DNA of 64,000 nt from Rhizaria sp. SCN 62-66 (Eukaryota > Rhizaria, unplaced): assembly GCA_001724265.1 (NCBI GenBank), contig MEDY01000002.1, positions 1 to 64,000 on the forward strand, given 5' to 3'. Position 1 is the stretch's first letter, and each line of letters opens with the position of its first letter. Both the position numbers and the translations under genes were made by a program. Under the pieces are notes generated by a model. That model saw only the letters and a list, made by a program, of their open reading frames with translations. It was not told where the DNA came from and ran no database searches. Shown piece by piece: positions 39,601-51,400 of this stretch.

Positions 39601-42600
39601 TGCAGTCGCGTCAGCGTGAGTCGTGCATTGATTCCTAAGAAAAGTACGGATCGCTGCGCGTGCCTGTGAGCGAGAGACAACAACACGCGTACGCACAGTC
39701 TCACTCGCGCAATGCGGCTTAGCTTCGGCCAAAAATGAAGCCAAGCCACGGCGGTGACCAGCCTTGCGCATCATACCATTCTGGTAAGTATTCGCATGAC
39801 TGGGAGGAGCGAGCGAGAGGGTCAGAGTCGGCACAGTGAACGGCAAGCCAGCCTTGCACCCAGCAACGCAATTCGTGACTTTGTGAACGTTGCTATTCAT
39901 CGGGGACCGAGAGAGCAGCGGCGATGTCGATACTGTCCACTCTTGTTGCTGCTGCTCTGCTGGGAGCACAGAAGTCAAGCCGCCAGCGCCAGAAGTCAGG
40001 CCGCACTCAGAGACGCTGCGAGACTGTGCACGGGAGGCAACAAGGGCGGCAAATGCAGGGGCAGCAGCGGGGGCGAGTCCACTAAAGATTGCCAGAGTCC
40101 CAGCAAAGACGTCAGCGATACGAGAGCTGCATTGAATATCGTTAGTTGCCGTCGAAAGACTCAGTGGAACAACAATGGGGGCCGTGGCAGCAATTGCAGA
40201 GCAAACAAGCGTGAACGCAGCAGTAGTCACGTCGCCAACGGACTCGGGAAAAGCAGAGATTACAGTACGGCTGCTGGCAAGAGTGGTTTTCTTGTTTCCA
40301 GTGTTACTCTTCGTGGTGCTGACATATGATTGACGGAAAAGGCAGGCGAGCGCGTCGCGAGGCGCGCCGCTGTCGTCGACATCAGAGTCAGAAACACCAC
40401 CATCATCACCGTCGTTTTCGCCGTCGTTGTCGGCGTTGTCATCGCTGTCACTGCGGTCAGCTTCATCGTCGTCATCATCGTCGTCGTCATCGTCGATGCA
40501 GTCGTCTTCATCGCTGTCGTTGAGCGAGAGCTCACTAGTACTTCCAGACTCAACCCTATCTTGTTTACCGTTGTCGTACATAGCGGCGGCATCCCCCGCC
40601 TCGCTCATAGTAGCGTTGGCCGGGCTCCACTGCTCTTCAGCTCCAAGCCTTCCGGCAGCCGCCGCTGCAGCGACCATTCCACCCCATTGCAGCCTCTTGA
40701 ACTGACCGTGAGTAGACGACTGTTGGCTAAAGCTAGAACCTGAGCTCGAGTCCGCCATCGCACCGAAAGCAGCTGCAGCGATGCCAAACCACTGGCACGC
40801 CAAACTGTCCAGGGGGTACTTAGACGCGTGTAAGGGTGCGAACAGCTCAGGTGCCGCCGCGAGCGCGCGTGAGGCCGAGACAAAAGCAGTGGCGGCAGGG
40901 ACGGCGATGGAGTGTTGCAGGGTCTTGATCGAACGCGCGCTACTTAGAGCCGATGAGCTGACAACCGTGGGCACTAAGGGGCTCCCTGCGGACGAGGCTA
41001 ATGGGGCTGTCGAGAGAGAATCTAAGGGTGCGGCGACGGCCCGACCGCATGCGGCAACGTCGGCTGCGACTGTAAGTAGGACCGTGAGCATTGGGGCCAC
41101 GGCCATGCCCACAGTCACTTTGCCCTCATTGCCACTGGCGTGGCCGAGATCCGTGCGAAGCCCGCACTGAGATAAGTTGAGAGCGGTATCTTTGTTAACT
41201 GCACTGGAGCCGGTGTCAGTCTTGCTACTGTGGATAGCAGCGGACACCGACGAGACAGAGGCAGCGGCAGCCAGCTCAGCCGCAACTCCTGCAAACACAA
41301 GCGCGGCCGCAGCCACTGCGACCGACACAGAGCCGCCCTGTGTCGGCGGTGTGACCGACTGCGAGTGGCCGTAGGCAGTGGCGATGATGGAGGCGGCGGT
41401 TGACTGGGGCAGCAGCATCGGTGCAATCACAGGCGCCAGCAGAGGCATTGCCAGCGGTAGCAATGCGACCAACACACTCGAAGGCAGCGGCTTTACGCCA
41501 GCTGCAAGGCCACGGCTACTGCTGCTGCTGTTGTTGCAGGCGGTAACAAAGGCCTGCGCAAGCATTGACACAGTATTGCTGCTCGTGCTGTCAAAGGGGA
41601 GCGGGGAAGCGGGGTCAAGTACGCGCTGAATCATACCTAGGCCGCCGCCGGACGCGAAGTCGCCAGACAGTAAATAGGCTGTGGCATTGACAACGCGCGC
41701 GGCCGAAAGCCACGCGGCCGCAGCCACGGCAGCCGCGTCCGTCGCAGCGACAGCGGCCGCAGTGGGCACGGCGGCACCGACAGCGGTTGCAGTCGCAGCT
41801 ACTGCGGTGGACTGCGGGCGCGACGGTGGCTGTTGGGGGGAGAGCAGGGCCAGCAGCGAGTGCCCAGCGGCAGTCGAGGAGTCGTGACTCTGACTTGTTG
41901 ACTGGGCGTGCGTTGACTCCTTTGCCGTCGGCTGCAAGTACTTCGAGTGCGCGGGAGCGGCGCAGTGTAAGGGCAGCGCTGTCTGGAATGCAAGCCGCCA
42001 GCTGTCGACTGCGGGTGATAAAGCGTGCGCCTTCACCAAAAGAGTCTCGACCAGGAGCGACAACAACACACGCAACGTGCAGGTGCTGCTGCCGTTGACT
42101 AAGTTCGCGACGGTGTTGACGCCAGTGCAAAGCGAGAGTGAGCTAAACAGCGCAGTCCGCGGCGGCTGCGGCTGCTTACGGTCACTGCCGTTCGCGTCGA
42201 GAACAAGTCCGATCGCAGCCACGAGCGCGGCCTGACTTTTCGCCAGCAGCGCGACAGCGTGGCGGGGCTGGCGGCTTAAGATAAGCGCAGACGCGCTCCG
42301 TACAAGCACGGGAGCCAGCGCGCATGCAGACGCAGCAGCGCGGGCAACTTGGAGGTCCACAAGGCTTGCCACAAACGCGTCGTTGTGGCGAACACTGCTG
42401 CTGCTGCTTCTAGCGGTGGCGCGCACACTGGCACGTGCCGTGTTGTTGTAGTGATTGAGCAGCGAGTTCTGCGTCGCGAGAATCGGACCAACGAACTCCA
42501 TAGTGACTGTGGCGGGGCTGTTTCTCGAAGTTAGACCGTCACGAGCACTGCGGTACGAAGCGCATACAACGTCACTGGAGCGAAGTGCGTTCAAACTAAC

Positions 42601-44085
42601 AATCACATCATCACTTCGCACAGCATTACTCCCGTTGGGCTCAGTGTTGCGCGACTCTGTTGCCGTGCGTGATGTGAAAAAAGCTAAACTCGCAGATGTG
42701 TTGCGCAATGACTGAGAACGTTGCAGAGACAACGATTGTACCTGCGACAGTGTCTCAAAGGTACATGTGGTGTCGGCACTGAAGTTGTCACACTCGCCAT
42801 CATTAGAGTAGTCGTCGTCATCATCGGCAGCCGTGTTGCCGCTATCATGACAGGCCTGAGCCTTGCTATTAAGATGACTCGCTTCGCATTGAGTCGACTT
42901 GTTTGCAGCCGCAGCGGCGTCCTTCACGGTGTCGGCAAGAATGCGCCCGTGCGCCGCCTCGGCCGCCGCCAGCGCCGCCGCCGAAGTGACCGTGAGCAGC
43001 CGGAGCCGGCCCTCGCCGGCTACGGGCGGCGCGGCGGCGGGGTGCACCGTGGATGTAACCGTGAGCTCCAGCACGCAGTCGCTGAGGCTCACGCCGCTGT
43101 TGCGTCGGAGCGAAGCGCCGTCAGCAGCGTCACAGTCATCGTGTGCGTGAGCGTCGTCACCCGCGCCGCCGTTAGTCGTGCTCTGTGTGATAACATGAGA
43201 CATGTCGAGGAGTAGGCAGAGGCATTCGCTTGCGACAGTCACCGCGATGCCGGCCGTCGCAGCTGCGGGTGCCCTGGCCGCAGGGGGCTGCTGCTGCTGC
43301 GACCAAAGGGTGTGAGGCTGCGTCGGAGGCTGCGTCGGAGGCTGCGACTACGGCAGCGATTGGGTGTTGTAGTTGAAAACGGTGTTGCTGCTCGTTTTGT
43401 TGTTATTGCCACCAGTTGTGTTTGAGCGTGCAACGCACACAGTCACGGGGACTGAGACAGGGGCACTACTGGAGAGTCCCGCAACAGCATTGCAAGCACT
43501 TACACTTGCATTCCCATCGCTAGCGGTGCCGGCGCGGTTCTGCTGGTGCTGCGTTACGCTATCCGCGCGACTGCTGCTGCTGTCGGCCGCCAACAGCGAT
43601 CGCGACTGGGACGGCTTCAACAACGCTTGTGATTGCGCCTGCGAATGCGATGGTGACTGTGAGAGTGTGCGCGCGAAAGACTGAGAGCCAGAGGCCGAGG
43701 TCGGCGTTGTCGCTACAAAGGGGATCGACACCCACGTGCTCTGCTCGTTATACGCACTGCCTAGCGTCAACTCGCGCCTGGTAAGCGTTTCAGCGTCACT
43801 GCTGCTGGAAGTGGCAGCAGCGTTCGCGTCGATGTTGGGCGAGACCGCGACGGAGGGCAGAGAGAGCCTGCTCAGCACTGCGGCGACGGCGACAGCAACG
43901 GAGGCCCCCGCAGCAGCAGTGGCAACGGGCGCGTGCAGCGTGGCGGCAATCGTGAGCCCGTCCACGAGCGCGAGCGAGGGCAGTGGCAGCGGCACCGCGG
44001 CGCGGGAACGAGCCTGCTCACAGTCACCAGGGAGGGAAAACCGGTGTGTGTGCGTGACAGACCACGGCGCTTGCGGAACCGACAT
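25295..44085 (-). CDS. Giant low-complexity protein of unknown function (about 6,260 aa)
   Basis: I do not recognise this protein. The start ATG is at 44085-44083, the first Met after an in-frame TAA 48 nt upstream, and the stop is TAA at 25295-25297. Two interruptions must be bridged. A TAG at 43348-43350 (residue 246) has the same frame open on both sides. A missing base in a CAA run at 33601-33603 (near residue 3495) separates two long open segments. The N-terminal half is Ala/Ser/Thr/Val-rich with scattered helical, HEAT-like stretches such as YPLDSLACQWFGIAAAAFGA and ELLLVTNIIERITSD. The C-terminal half is dominated by Gln, Asn, Ser and Asp, with a CxxC-CxxC pair near residue 5115 (nt 28607-28746). 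It ends in a short charged helix, EEQRRQMEQALQSDRARLAA, then LGLDDMF. No catalytic motif was found. A scaffold or regulatory role is a guess only. Confidence 0.75.
28607..28746 (-). other. Possible zinc-binding CxxC pair in the giant protein
   Basis: The peptide contains ENCSVCNHHNSNF, about 30 residues later KTECAVCGARLLFTI. Two CxxC knuckles at this spacing could form a small zinc ribbon. It is the only cysteine-knuckle cluster I noticed in the C-terminal half. The family is unknown. Confidence 0.4.
33530..33633 (-). repeat. CAA/CAG poly-Q tract with a one-base frame break
   Basis: On the plus strand 24 uninterrupted TTG units span 33530-33601. Then TG alone appears at 33602-33603, then five TTG and a short CTG run. 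On the minus strand this reads CAA CAA CAC AAC AAC, so the upstream Q run becomes a spurious poly-N run and ends 41 residues beyond it. Restoring one base keeps Gln and enters the sensible downstream frame LHGPSPPSTYPIDNTAITAQ. Confidence 0.85.
43348..43350 (-). other. In-frame TAG read as sense in the giant gene (residue 246)
   Basis: The context is NYNTQSLP-TAG-SQPPTQPPTQP. The 245-codon upstream segment and the 3,279-codon downstream segment share this frame, with only the TAG between them. The Q/P-rich context favours Gln. Confidence 0.82.
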
Positions 44086-45945
44086 GTTGCGCGCACGGGG
44101 AATAGCGCAAAAACGTGCGCTCTGTGTCGGTTAGCGTTGTGGATACTATGCTTGAAGCACTGGTGTGGGAAAACTGGAACGAACAGGGAAGGATTTGAAG
44201 GCACAAGGTTTGCAGAAAAAGTTGCGTATTGACGTGAATCCTCCGATAGTTTAAAAGAAAAGCTGAAACAAAGGATATATAGTGCGTATACATCTAATAG
44301 TGTAATTATACATCTTGGAGGTTCAGATATGACGAGAATGTCATTTTTTTCCCAGCTTTAGTGAGGTCTTAAGTCAAAGGTCCTAGAGACGAATCAAGGT
44401 CCACCTGAGGAAGGAAGTGAACTATCGGTTTCACGCTATTTGAGCACAATATACATGCTTTTTATACATATATGCATCAAATTAAGTATTATGTGAATAT
44501 TTATACTCTGCACAACGTGTACGCTGATGTGCTCTACTGCGAGCAAGCTGAGCTCTTGCTTGAGCACCTGTTGATCGCGCCAGCACAATAACAATGAGTA
44601 GCACGCATAAGCTGCAACACTTATGACTCGCCTCATACTTTGCCATCCTTTTGATGGAGCGCGTGCCAACGCAAGCATACCATGATGCACGTTGTTTATG
44701 TTGACGTATTCGCGTTTTATTGATGTCGTCCGTTTGCCCCGTACTGCAACTGAGTAACGTATTCAATTTTGAACGCCCCATGTCATATATGAACACGACA
44801 GTCTCTTCCCGCGTTGCAACGACTTTGCAGTAGTTTGTAAAGTGGTGCCGCATTCATATACTTTCTGTGCTTGACAATAATTTCGCTGATGCGCGATTGG
44901 AAAGTGAGGGGACTAAGCCAGCTTCTTGTCCATTGATCCGCGGCTTCTCCAGCACCTATGACTGAGCCGGGGCATGTTGCAGCAGAGTACGCTTGCTTGC
45001 GACCAGTGCAGCCGCAACTTTTGTCGGCGTACGCGTTGCGGGCACGTGTGGGACGGTGGGACGCCGTTGTGCTTGCTTGACGGCCGGCTCGATCTTTTGA
45101 ACTTAGATCATCGACTTCATCGACTTAAAAAAGTTCTTTGATTTCTATGGCATCAGTATTGCCAATGTACAATGACGAATTTGTTCTATTTAATAGTAAT
45201 TTTAGTTGATACGCGGTGTATTTCGTGTTTCAAAGCTGAGGTTGCATTATGTTGGTTCAGGCTTGGTGTTGTAAACTGCGTCAAATGATCAGTCATGCGC
45301 CAAGTTGCCTCTTGCACTGCCAGACGTTAACATATTAATCGTCTACGGCGAATACGAATACAATATGTACATGGCGTCTGCTGCTGATGCTGGCGTGATA
45401 TATCCAGTTGGCACGGTGTATGTTGTAGCCCCGAACGGCAACTACGACACACCAGTGTTGATTATCTTTCGGCTGTGCGCTGTGAGTCTGCTTTGTGGTG
45501 TCGTGCCCGTCGGTCGTGCGATGTCGTGCGTGAACGGAGCAATGCCAGCGGGGCCCTAGCCTTTTTTCAGTACATCACCATGCATTTCACTGGGTATACA
45601 GTCATATAGCTTTATATTAAAACATATAGATGATATATTAAAAAGAATGTCTCTGCGTAAGTGAAACGCAAACTTTCTACTGACTTGACAATTCTTATCG
45701 CGAGATATCCTGCTAAAATGATGTTCCCTTGGACGGTTCTTAAAAAGTCTCACGACCGTGGTACGCGTCGGTCGACTCGATCTTCTCACACCCGTTGCGT
45801 TCGCGGTCGGTTGGTCTCTGGTCAGTCTGTGGGTCGGTGGCTGGCCCGGTCTGGCTGGCGGTTCAAGAGGGGCCGTTACGAAATTGAATTTGTGTCTCTG
45901 AGAGGTGGTTTTGCCCCTTTATCATTGTATCCTTTTGCTTTTAGG
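44086..45945. other. Large AT-rich intergenic region
   Basis: This 1,860-nt spacer separates the divergent giant gene (-) and IPP isomerase (+) and presumably holds both promoters. No tRNA T-loop signature, repeat array or convincing ORF was seen. A T-rich CCTTTTGCTTTTAG immediately before the isomerase ATG resembles a splice acceptor, so a 5'-UTR intron is possible. Confidence 0.5.
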
Positions 45946-46942
45946 ATGAGTATCGATGCTGATTCGCTCAAGGCTGCGGCTGCCGCGGCTGATTTGTCCA
46001 AGTTTGACGACGAGCAAGTCAAGTTCATGGAGGAGGAGTACATCATCGTTGTCGATAACGACGACAAGGTGATCGGCAAGGAGTCTAAGAAGACCAGTAC
46101 GTCACACATGATTCAATGCCACTATAGAAAGCTATCTTTTTCATACTATACTCCTGCCAAATTTCTAAAGAACGGGGTTTATCCCTCGTGTTTCCATTTC
46201 AAGACTAGCGTTATGACGCCATACGCCTCTCACGCCCGAGCTCACCGCGCACGCTTCTCCCTTTTGCTCTCCCCGGAACGCACTCTTTTCTCTCTTTTTT
46301 CTCTTTGCACATGTAGCCCACGTCACCAAGCTCATTGCTGACGGTCTCCTGCACCGCGCCTTTTCGCTCTTCCTCTTTAACTCCGAGGGCAAGCTCCTGC
46401 TGCAGCAGCGCGCCGGGTGCAAGATCACCTTCCCTTACATGTGGGCCAACACCTGCTGCTCGCACCCTCTCTACATTGAGTCAGAGCTCATCGAGGAGAA
46501 CGCCCTCGGCGTCCGCAATGCCGCCATCCGCAAGGTCGAGCACGAGCTCGGCATCACGGGCCTCACGGTCGACGACCTCACCTTCCTGACCAAGATCCAC
46601 TATGAGGCCGCGCACGACGAGAACTGGGCCGAGCACGAGATCGACTGGCTGCTCTTCGCCAAGAAGGACGTCGCGGTCCACAACAACGCCAACGAGGTCG
46701 AGAACTCGCGCTGGGTCACCGCTGACGAGCTCAAGCAGATGTTCGTCGACTGCGCCGAGGGCAAGATCTACCTCGCTCCCTGGTTCCAGCTCATCGCTGA
46801 GAAGTACCTCCTTAAGTGGTGGCCCCGCGTCGACGAGATCATTGCCAACAAGGGCCTCCCCGCCGACCTCAAGGAGGGCCTCGTGCCCGTTAACCGCCTC
46901 GGCACCCCCGGCAACGCCCGCACTGCCGCGTCCTTCTTCTAA
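45946..46942 (+). CDS. IDI1: Isopentenyl-diphosphate delta-isomerase, type I
   Basis: The enzyme interconverts isopentenyl and dimethylallyl diphosphate in isoprenoid synthesis. Exons are 45946-46096 and 46317-46942, 258 residues, ending in TAA. Family landmarks are YIIVVDNDDKVIG, GLLHRAFSLFLFNSEGKLLL, QQRAGCKITFPYMWANTCCS (second Cys, C98, is the expected catalytic base), the Nudix-derived AAIRKVEHELGI, and WAEHEIDWLLF with metal/active-site acidic residues E156 and E158. It ends near APWFQLIAEKYLLKWW, as in fungal and animal enzymes. The same frame stays open upstream to ATG-ATG at 45718, adding an Arg-rich segment that could be a targeting peptide. I chose 45946 because it matches the usual length. 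There are no homopeptide repeats. Cytosolic or peroxisomal location is not resolved. Confidence 0.93.
46097..46316 (+). other. IPP isomerase intron
   Basis: This is a 220-nt GT-AG intron. The donor is ACCA|GTACGTCA and the acceptor GCACATGTAG|CCCAC, phase 1 (A+CC gives Thr). A pyrimidine-rich tract precedes the acceptor. Splicing restores SKKTTHVTKLIADGLLHRAF. Confidence 0.9.
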
Positions 46943-47855
46943 GCAATACTTGGTAAGCAGGCGAGTAACACGTTAGCAAAGCTGACAGCAACATGACTGC
47001 TAAAGCGTGCAATGCGCTCAGAACGCAACACAGAAAGCGCTCAAGCATAACACTATAGCAACGCGATGCTAGATTGTTTTATCGCTTTTTTGTTTTGTTC
47101 CGTTTATGAGCTGTTATCGTGCCATCTCTGTACGTACAAAACGAGCACGTATCATGAGCTTCGCACAAGCAAGCAATTTGAGGCGTGCTCGATTTGTTTG
47201 TGATCTTCCATTCAACACCTCCTCAACCACCGCACAGCAACGCTCTCAGGTAGTGCATGTAGCCTGCTATTCCCCCCCCTGCAAAGCACTATTTACGAAG
47301 CGTTATTCGCGGTTTTGCGTTTTTACACTTTTTTTTTTTCTCTTGTCGCTTCTCTCCTTCTCTCTTCCTTCTCATCGAGGGACGGGGAGACGTCGACACT
47401 GTAAACTTCTTACTTTCATTCTCTCTCGCTCCCACTGCGTTCAGGGCGATATCGTGCTGCACCGCTGCGCTGCGTCGCTATTCTGCTGGTTTAAAGCAGA
47501 GCGCAGCTGCACGCATATGCGGGGATATTGCCGTCACTTCTACATTTGCCGCGGGTTTATTGTTATGCGGCCCATTTTCTGTAGCTATACATTGATATTT
47601 TCAGACAATCTTTTCCTCTTGCTATCATATTGCATGTTATCTGCGTTAAATTGCGATTTGTGGTGGGAGCTGTGGCTTACGTAGTCCCGCCCGAGACTTC
47701 GAACTTGGGTTTAAAAAACACATGTCGTCTGCTTTCACCTCTCCGCCAATACGAAATATATCCACAAATCTAACATTAAAAAATGAAATTTCCATTGCGT
47801 TTTATCTTTCTTATCTTAGAATTGTCACGAGTGACCGTACAACGAGCATTTTCGA
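46943..47855. other. Spacer between IPP isomerase and helicase genes
   Basis: This 913-nt region has a strong polypyrimidine tract near 47325-47375. It has a 192-codon frame (47106-47684) of random-looking composition that I do not accept as a gene. It should contain the helicase promoter and leader; a 5'-UTR intron using the pyrimidine tract is possible. Confidence 0.5.
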
Positions 47856-48436
47856 ATGGCGAGTCTTTACCGACGCAAGCCTCCCGCGGGCGCCACGCCT
47901 CCCGCTACCGCGGCTGCCACACCAGCCACATCTGTCGACAAGGCCGCTTCATCGCCCCACACCGCGTCATTAGATATCTTAGTGACAAGTCCTGCTACTG
48001 ATAGCGCAGATGTCACGGCTGTGAGCGACTGTGGGCAGTCTGGCACTCCCACCTCAACTGTCGCAGATACTGCGCCTGCTGCTACTCCTGCTGACGGATC
48101 TGGCTCAGTCTCAAGCTCTCTCACTGTTTTTGGCGCAACAACTGCGGTGTATCCGACCGCTCTGGGCCCTAACCCAGCCCGCGTGTGTTCACCTGTGTCG
48201 AGTGCGATAGCGCCGACAGCGACTGCGACAGCGTCTGTGGCCGCCACTGGCGCGGATGCTAGCGGTGATACTGCTGAGGCCACTAAACCCACAACAACGA
48301 CGGCCGCGCGCGGTTTCCAGTCGTACGCACAGCCGCAGCCACAGCCGCTGCAGCCCTTGCGTGCTAAGCCCGACAGTCTCTACCACAGGTCGGTCTCGAG
48401 CAATACTTATGCGAGCCGTAGCATGACTACAACTAA

Positions 48437-48470
<34 letters not shown>

Positions 48471-51400
48471 TCTACTACGGATCCCTCGAGCGAGAACTGT
48501 GCGCATGCCATGCTGTTCCCGACTGCCCCCACGCCGTTTTACTATTACACTTTGCCTGCGCCACTCACACACACCAACATCAGCGGGAACACGAGTCACA
48601 GTCACGCAGGCGCGAAGCGCAACAGCAGCTGCAACGGCGCTGGCATAGTTGTCAGCGACGACTGGTCGCAGTCGGCGGCCCGTGTCGCTTCTCTCGCGTA
48701 TGCAAACGCGGTGTTTACGCAGCCGCGTCCGGCCGCGAGGGCTGCTGCCGAGGCCACCGCCGCCGCGACCAACGCTGCTGTTTGTGCGGTCAAGGCACAG
48801 CTGGCACAGTCCCAGCAGCCGCAGTCCCAGCAGTCGCAGTTTACAGCTGACAGCGTGACTGCTGCTGCGACAGCCGCTGCGAACTCAGCCGTTTTCACCC
48901 TCGCCGCCGTTTCATCAACAACAAGTCTCGGACAACAGCAACAAGGCCAGCAAGCGGCTGTTGCGCAAAGCGCAGCGCAGCCTCAGATGACCGTGAGCGA
49001 CCGGCTGGCTCTGGCGTCACTGACCGAGGCTTGGGCCGGCCTGCCCGATACGGCCACCACCATTCGCACTGCGCTGGACCTCAGTCTAAGTACTTCTCGT
49101 CTTAACACTAGTGCCGATGCGACCTCTCATGTAAGTGCCACGCAACAGTGGCGACCTGACTTCCGTACTGAGATGTTACGCGCAGTGGCCCATCCGCTGT
49201 CCCTCATTGCCAGCGCGGCCTCGCACAGCAATCCGAACAGCAACAACTCCAACCCGAGCAAAGCTAGTGCTGCTGGGTTTGGGAGCGTTGCAGCGACTGA
49301 TATCAGCGTGATTGGCGACAAACTGTTTGCTGAGTCGTCGCTGCCACACTTGGTCGCTCTGAACCCGGCCCAGTACATGGCAGCCACGGCCCCCTTGGTC
49401 CCGCTTCTCACGCTGGCCTCGGCCGGCGCCGGCAAGACCAAGACGCTCGTCGCCCGCGTGGCGCATCTGCTCTCAACTGGCGTGCCGCCGCAGTCGGTGC
49501 TTGCCATCACGTTCACAAGCAAGGCCGCGGCCGAGCTCCGGGGCCGAATCTCCGCCGTCGCGGTCACGAGCAGCACGAGCAGCAACAGCAGCAATAGTAG
49601 CGGCGCTGTCAACAGGAGCAGTCGTGGCTTTGGTGTCGGTGGTGCTGCGGCGAGTGCTGATGACGGTGAGGGTGAGAGCGAGATGGGGGTTGTGAGGAGG
49701 TACTTACCCGAGCCGGACACTTACATCTCCGAGCTAAGTACCCGTATCGGACTTAGTGACTCACAGAAGCAGTAGCTGCAGGCGCAGTCGCATTTGCAGC
49801 CGCTGCAGACCCAGATGCAAACGCAGCAATCAGTTTCCCTCTCCTTGTCCACACCAGTCAGGAGCGATCTCGAGAGCGCCCACAGCTTGAGCTTGACTTA
49901 TGCGAGCAATATGACTGATGTGAGTTCTTCTGGGGCGATGTGTGGCGACTGCGGTCTGTTGGTTCCGTCGCACGGGCTGTTGCAGCGACAGCAAAAACAA
50001 CAGCAACCGCAGCGAGCATTGCCACTCGCGCAACAGCAGAAACAACAACAGCATGGTACTTACACTCTAGCTGCTGCTGCTTCACAAGCGGTCAGTACTT
50101 ACATTCCGCCCAAGTTGCCCTCTGCTCGAAGTGCTCCGAATCGCGATATGACCGTGGGCACCATCCACCACGTTGCACTGCGCATCCTACGAACCTGCGG
50201 CAGCACACCCTTAGACCGTGTAAGTACCAGCTCGGACGGTGATGTAAGTGTCCGCAGCACCAACGCCGGAGGTCCTTGGAGTAGTTTCAGCAACACGAGC
50301 ACGTCTCATACGTCGTCTAAGGGGGTACTTACCTCTCCGCAGGCTAAAGGCCGCGTGTGGGGCGCCCAAGTGTCTTTGATTAAAGGCAGGGAGGAGGCTG
50401 AGCTTGCGCGCGAGTGCGTTTTGCTGTGGGAGCTGGGACAGCGCGCTGAGGCCGATGCGAAGGAACAGCAGGAGAAGAACGAAGATAGTAACAACAACAA
50501 ACCTGTCGCTCGTAGCGCTAGCGCCGCCAGTGCGAGCGCGAGCGACCGTGAGCAAGGCAGCGGTGTAAGTGCCGCGGCTAAGGGTGCCGCTCTCGGTAAT
50601 CTGTATCGCACGAGCACTGGCATGACCACCAACGCGAACACAAATCATCTGCCCAGTGCGCGCACGCACACAAGCTCGAGTGCGGGTGCGGGTGCGGGTG
50701 CGAGCGTGAGTGCAAGTGTAGGTCTCGGTCGTAATGTTAGCTTCAGTAGCTTTGCCAACATCGCGCGCTCTAATACTGCGATCTCAAACGCTGCCAATAG
50801 CGCCTCTGTTCGCGCCGGTGGCGTTGTCTGCGGCGATGTTGACATGAACAGCAGCGGTGTCAGTGCGGAGCAGTTCCTCTCGGCAGCCGACTTGGCTGCA
50901 ACCACAGAACACACCTACACGATCGGCGGCGCTCACAGTCACTCTGTTGCTTCTGGCAATGTTCACGCCCACGGTCACTCTGCTCACGGTCACTCCGCTC
51001 ACGGTCACTCTGTTCACGGTCATCCCGCGGCGGCTGCCTCAGAGGTCGTGTTTGACCGGGCTCTGTACTCCCTTGAAGGTGAGGCACTGTTGCGCAAACT
51101 TGAGGTGTGTTCTGAGGACGCGGTCAAGTGGGTCACCATTCGTCACAACAACGCTTTACCGGCATGGGTGTCATTGCCGGCCACAATGAGCAACTCATAC
51201 GCGAGCACGAGCGTCAATACTGCGAACAATGTGAATGTGAGTCAGAGTGGTTACACCTATAATCCCACCAGCTACGGTTACAGTAATGCTAATTACGACT
51301 CTTATCATCAGCGGACACAGCAACAACACCAGTGTCAGTCGCAACAGGGACAACCGAGTCAAACCACGTTGTCTAGGTTCACGGTGATCCCTTTGCGGAA

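Noticed and set aside
45305-45559. 84-codon frame upstream of the isomerase
   Set aside because: It begins without ATG, shows no family resemblance, and is not closed by a true stop if TAG is sense.
45718-45945. N-terminal extension of IPP isomerase from the ATG-ATG at 45718
   Set aside because: The frame is open, but the encoded Arg/Ser-rich segment resembles leader sequence and the enzyme is full length from 45946. Kept only as an alternative start.
47106-47684. 192-codon frame between isomerase and helicase
   Set aside because: Composition is random-looking and it overlaps a polypyrimidine tract. A chance frame of this length is expected in the amount of spacer present when TAG is not a stop.
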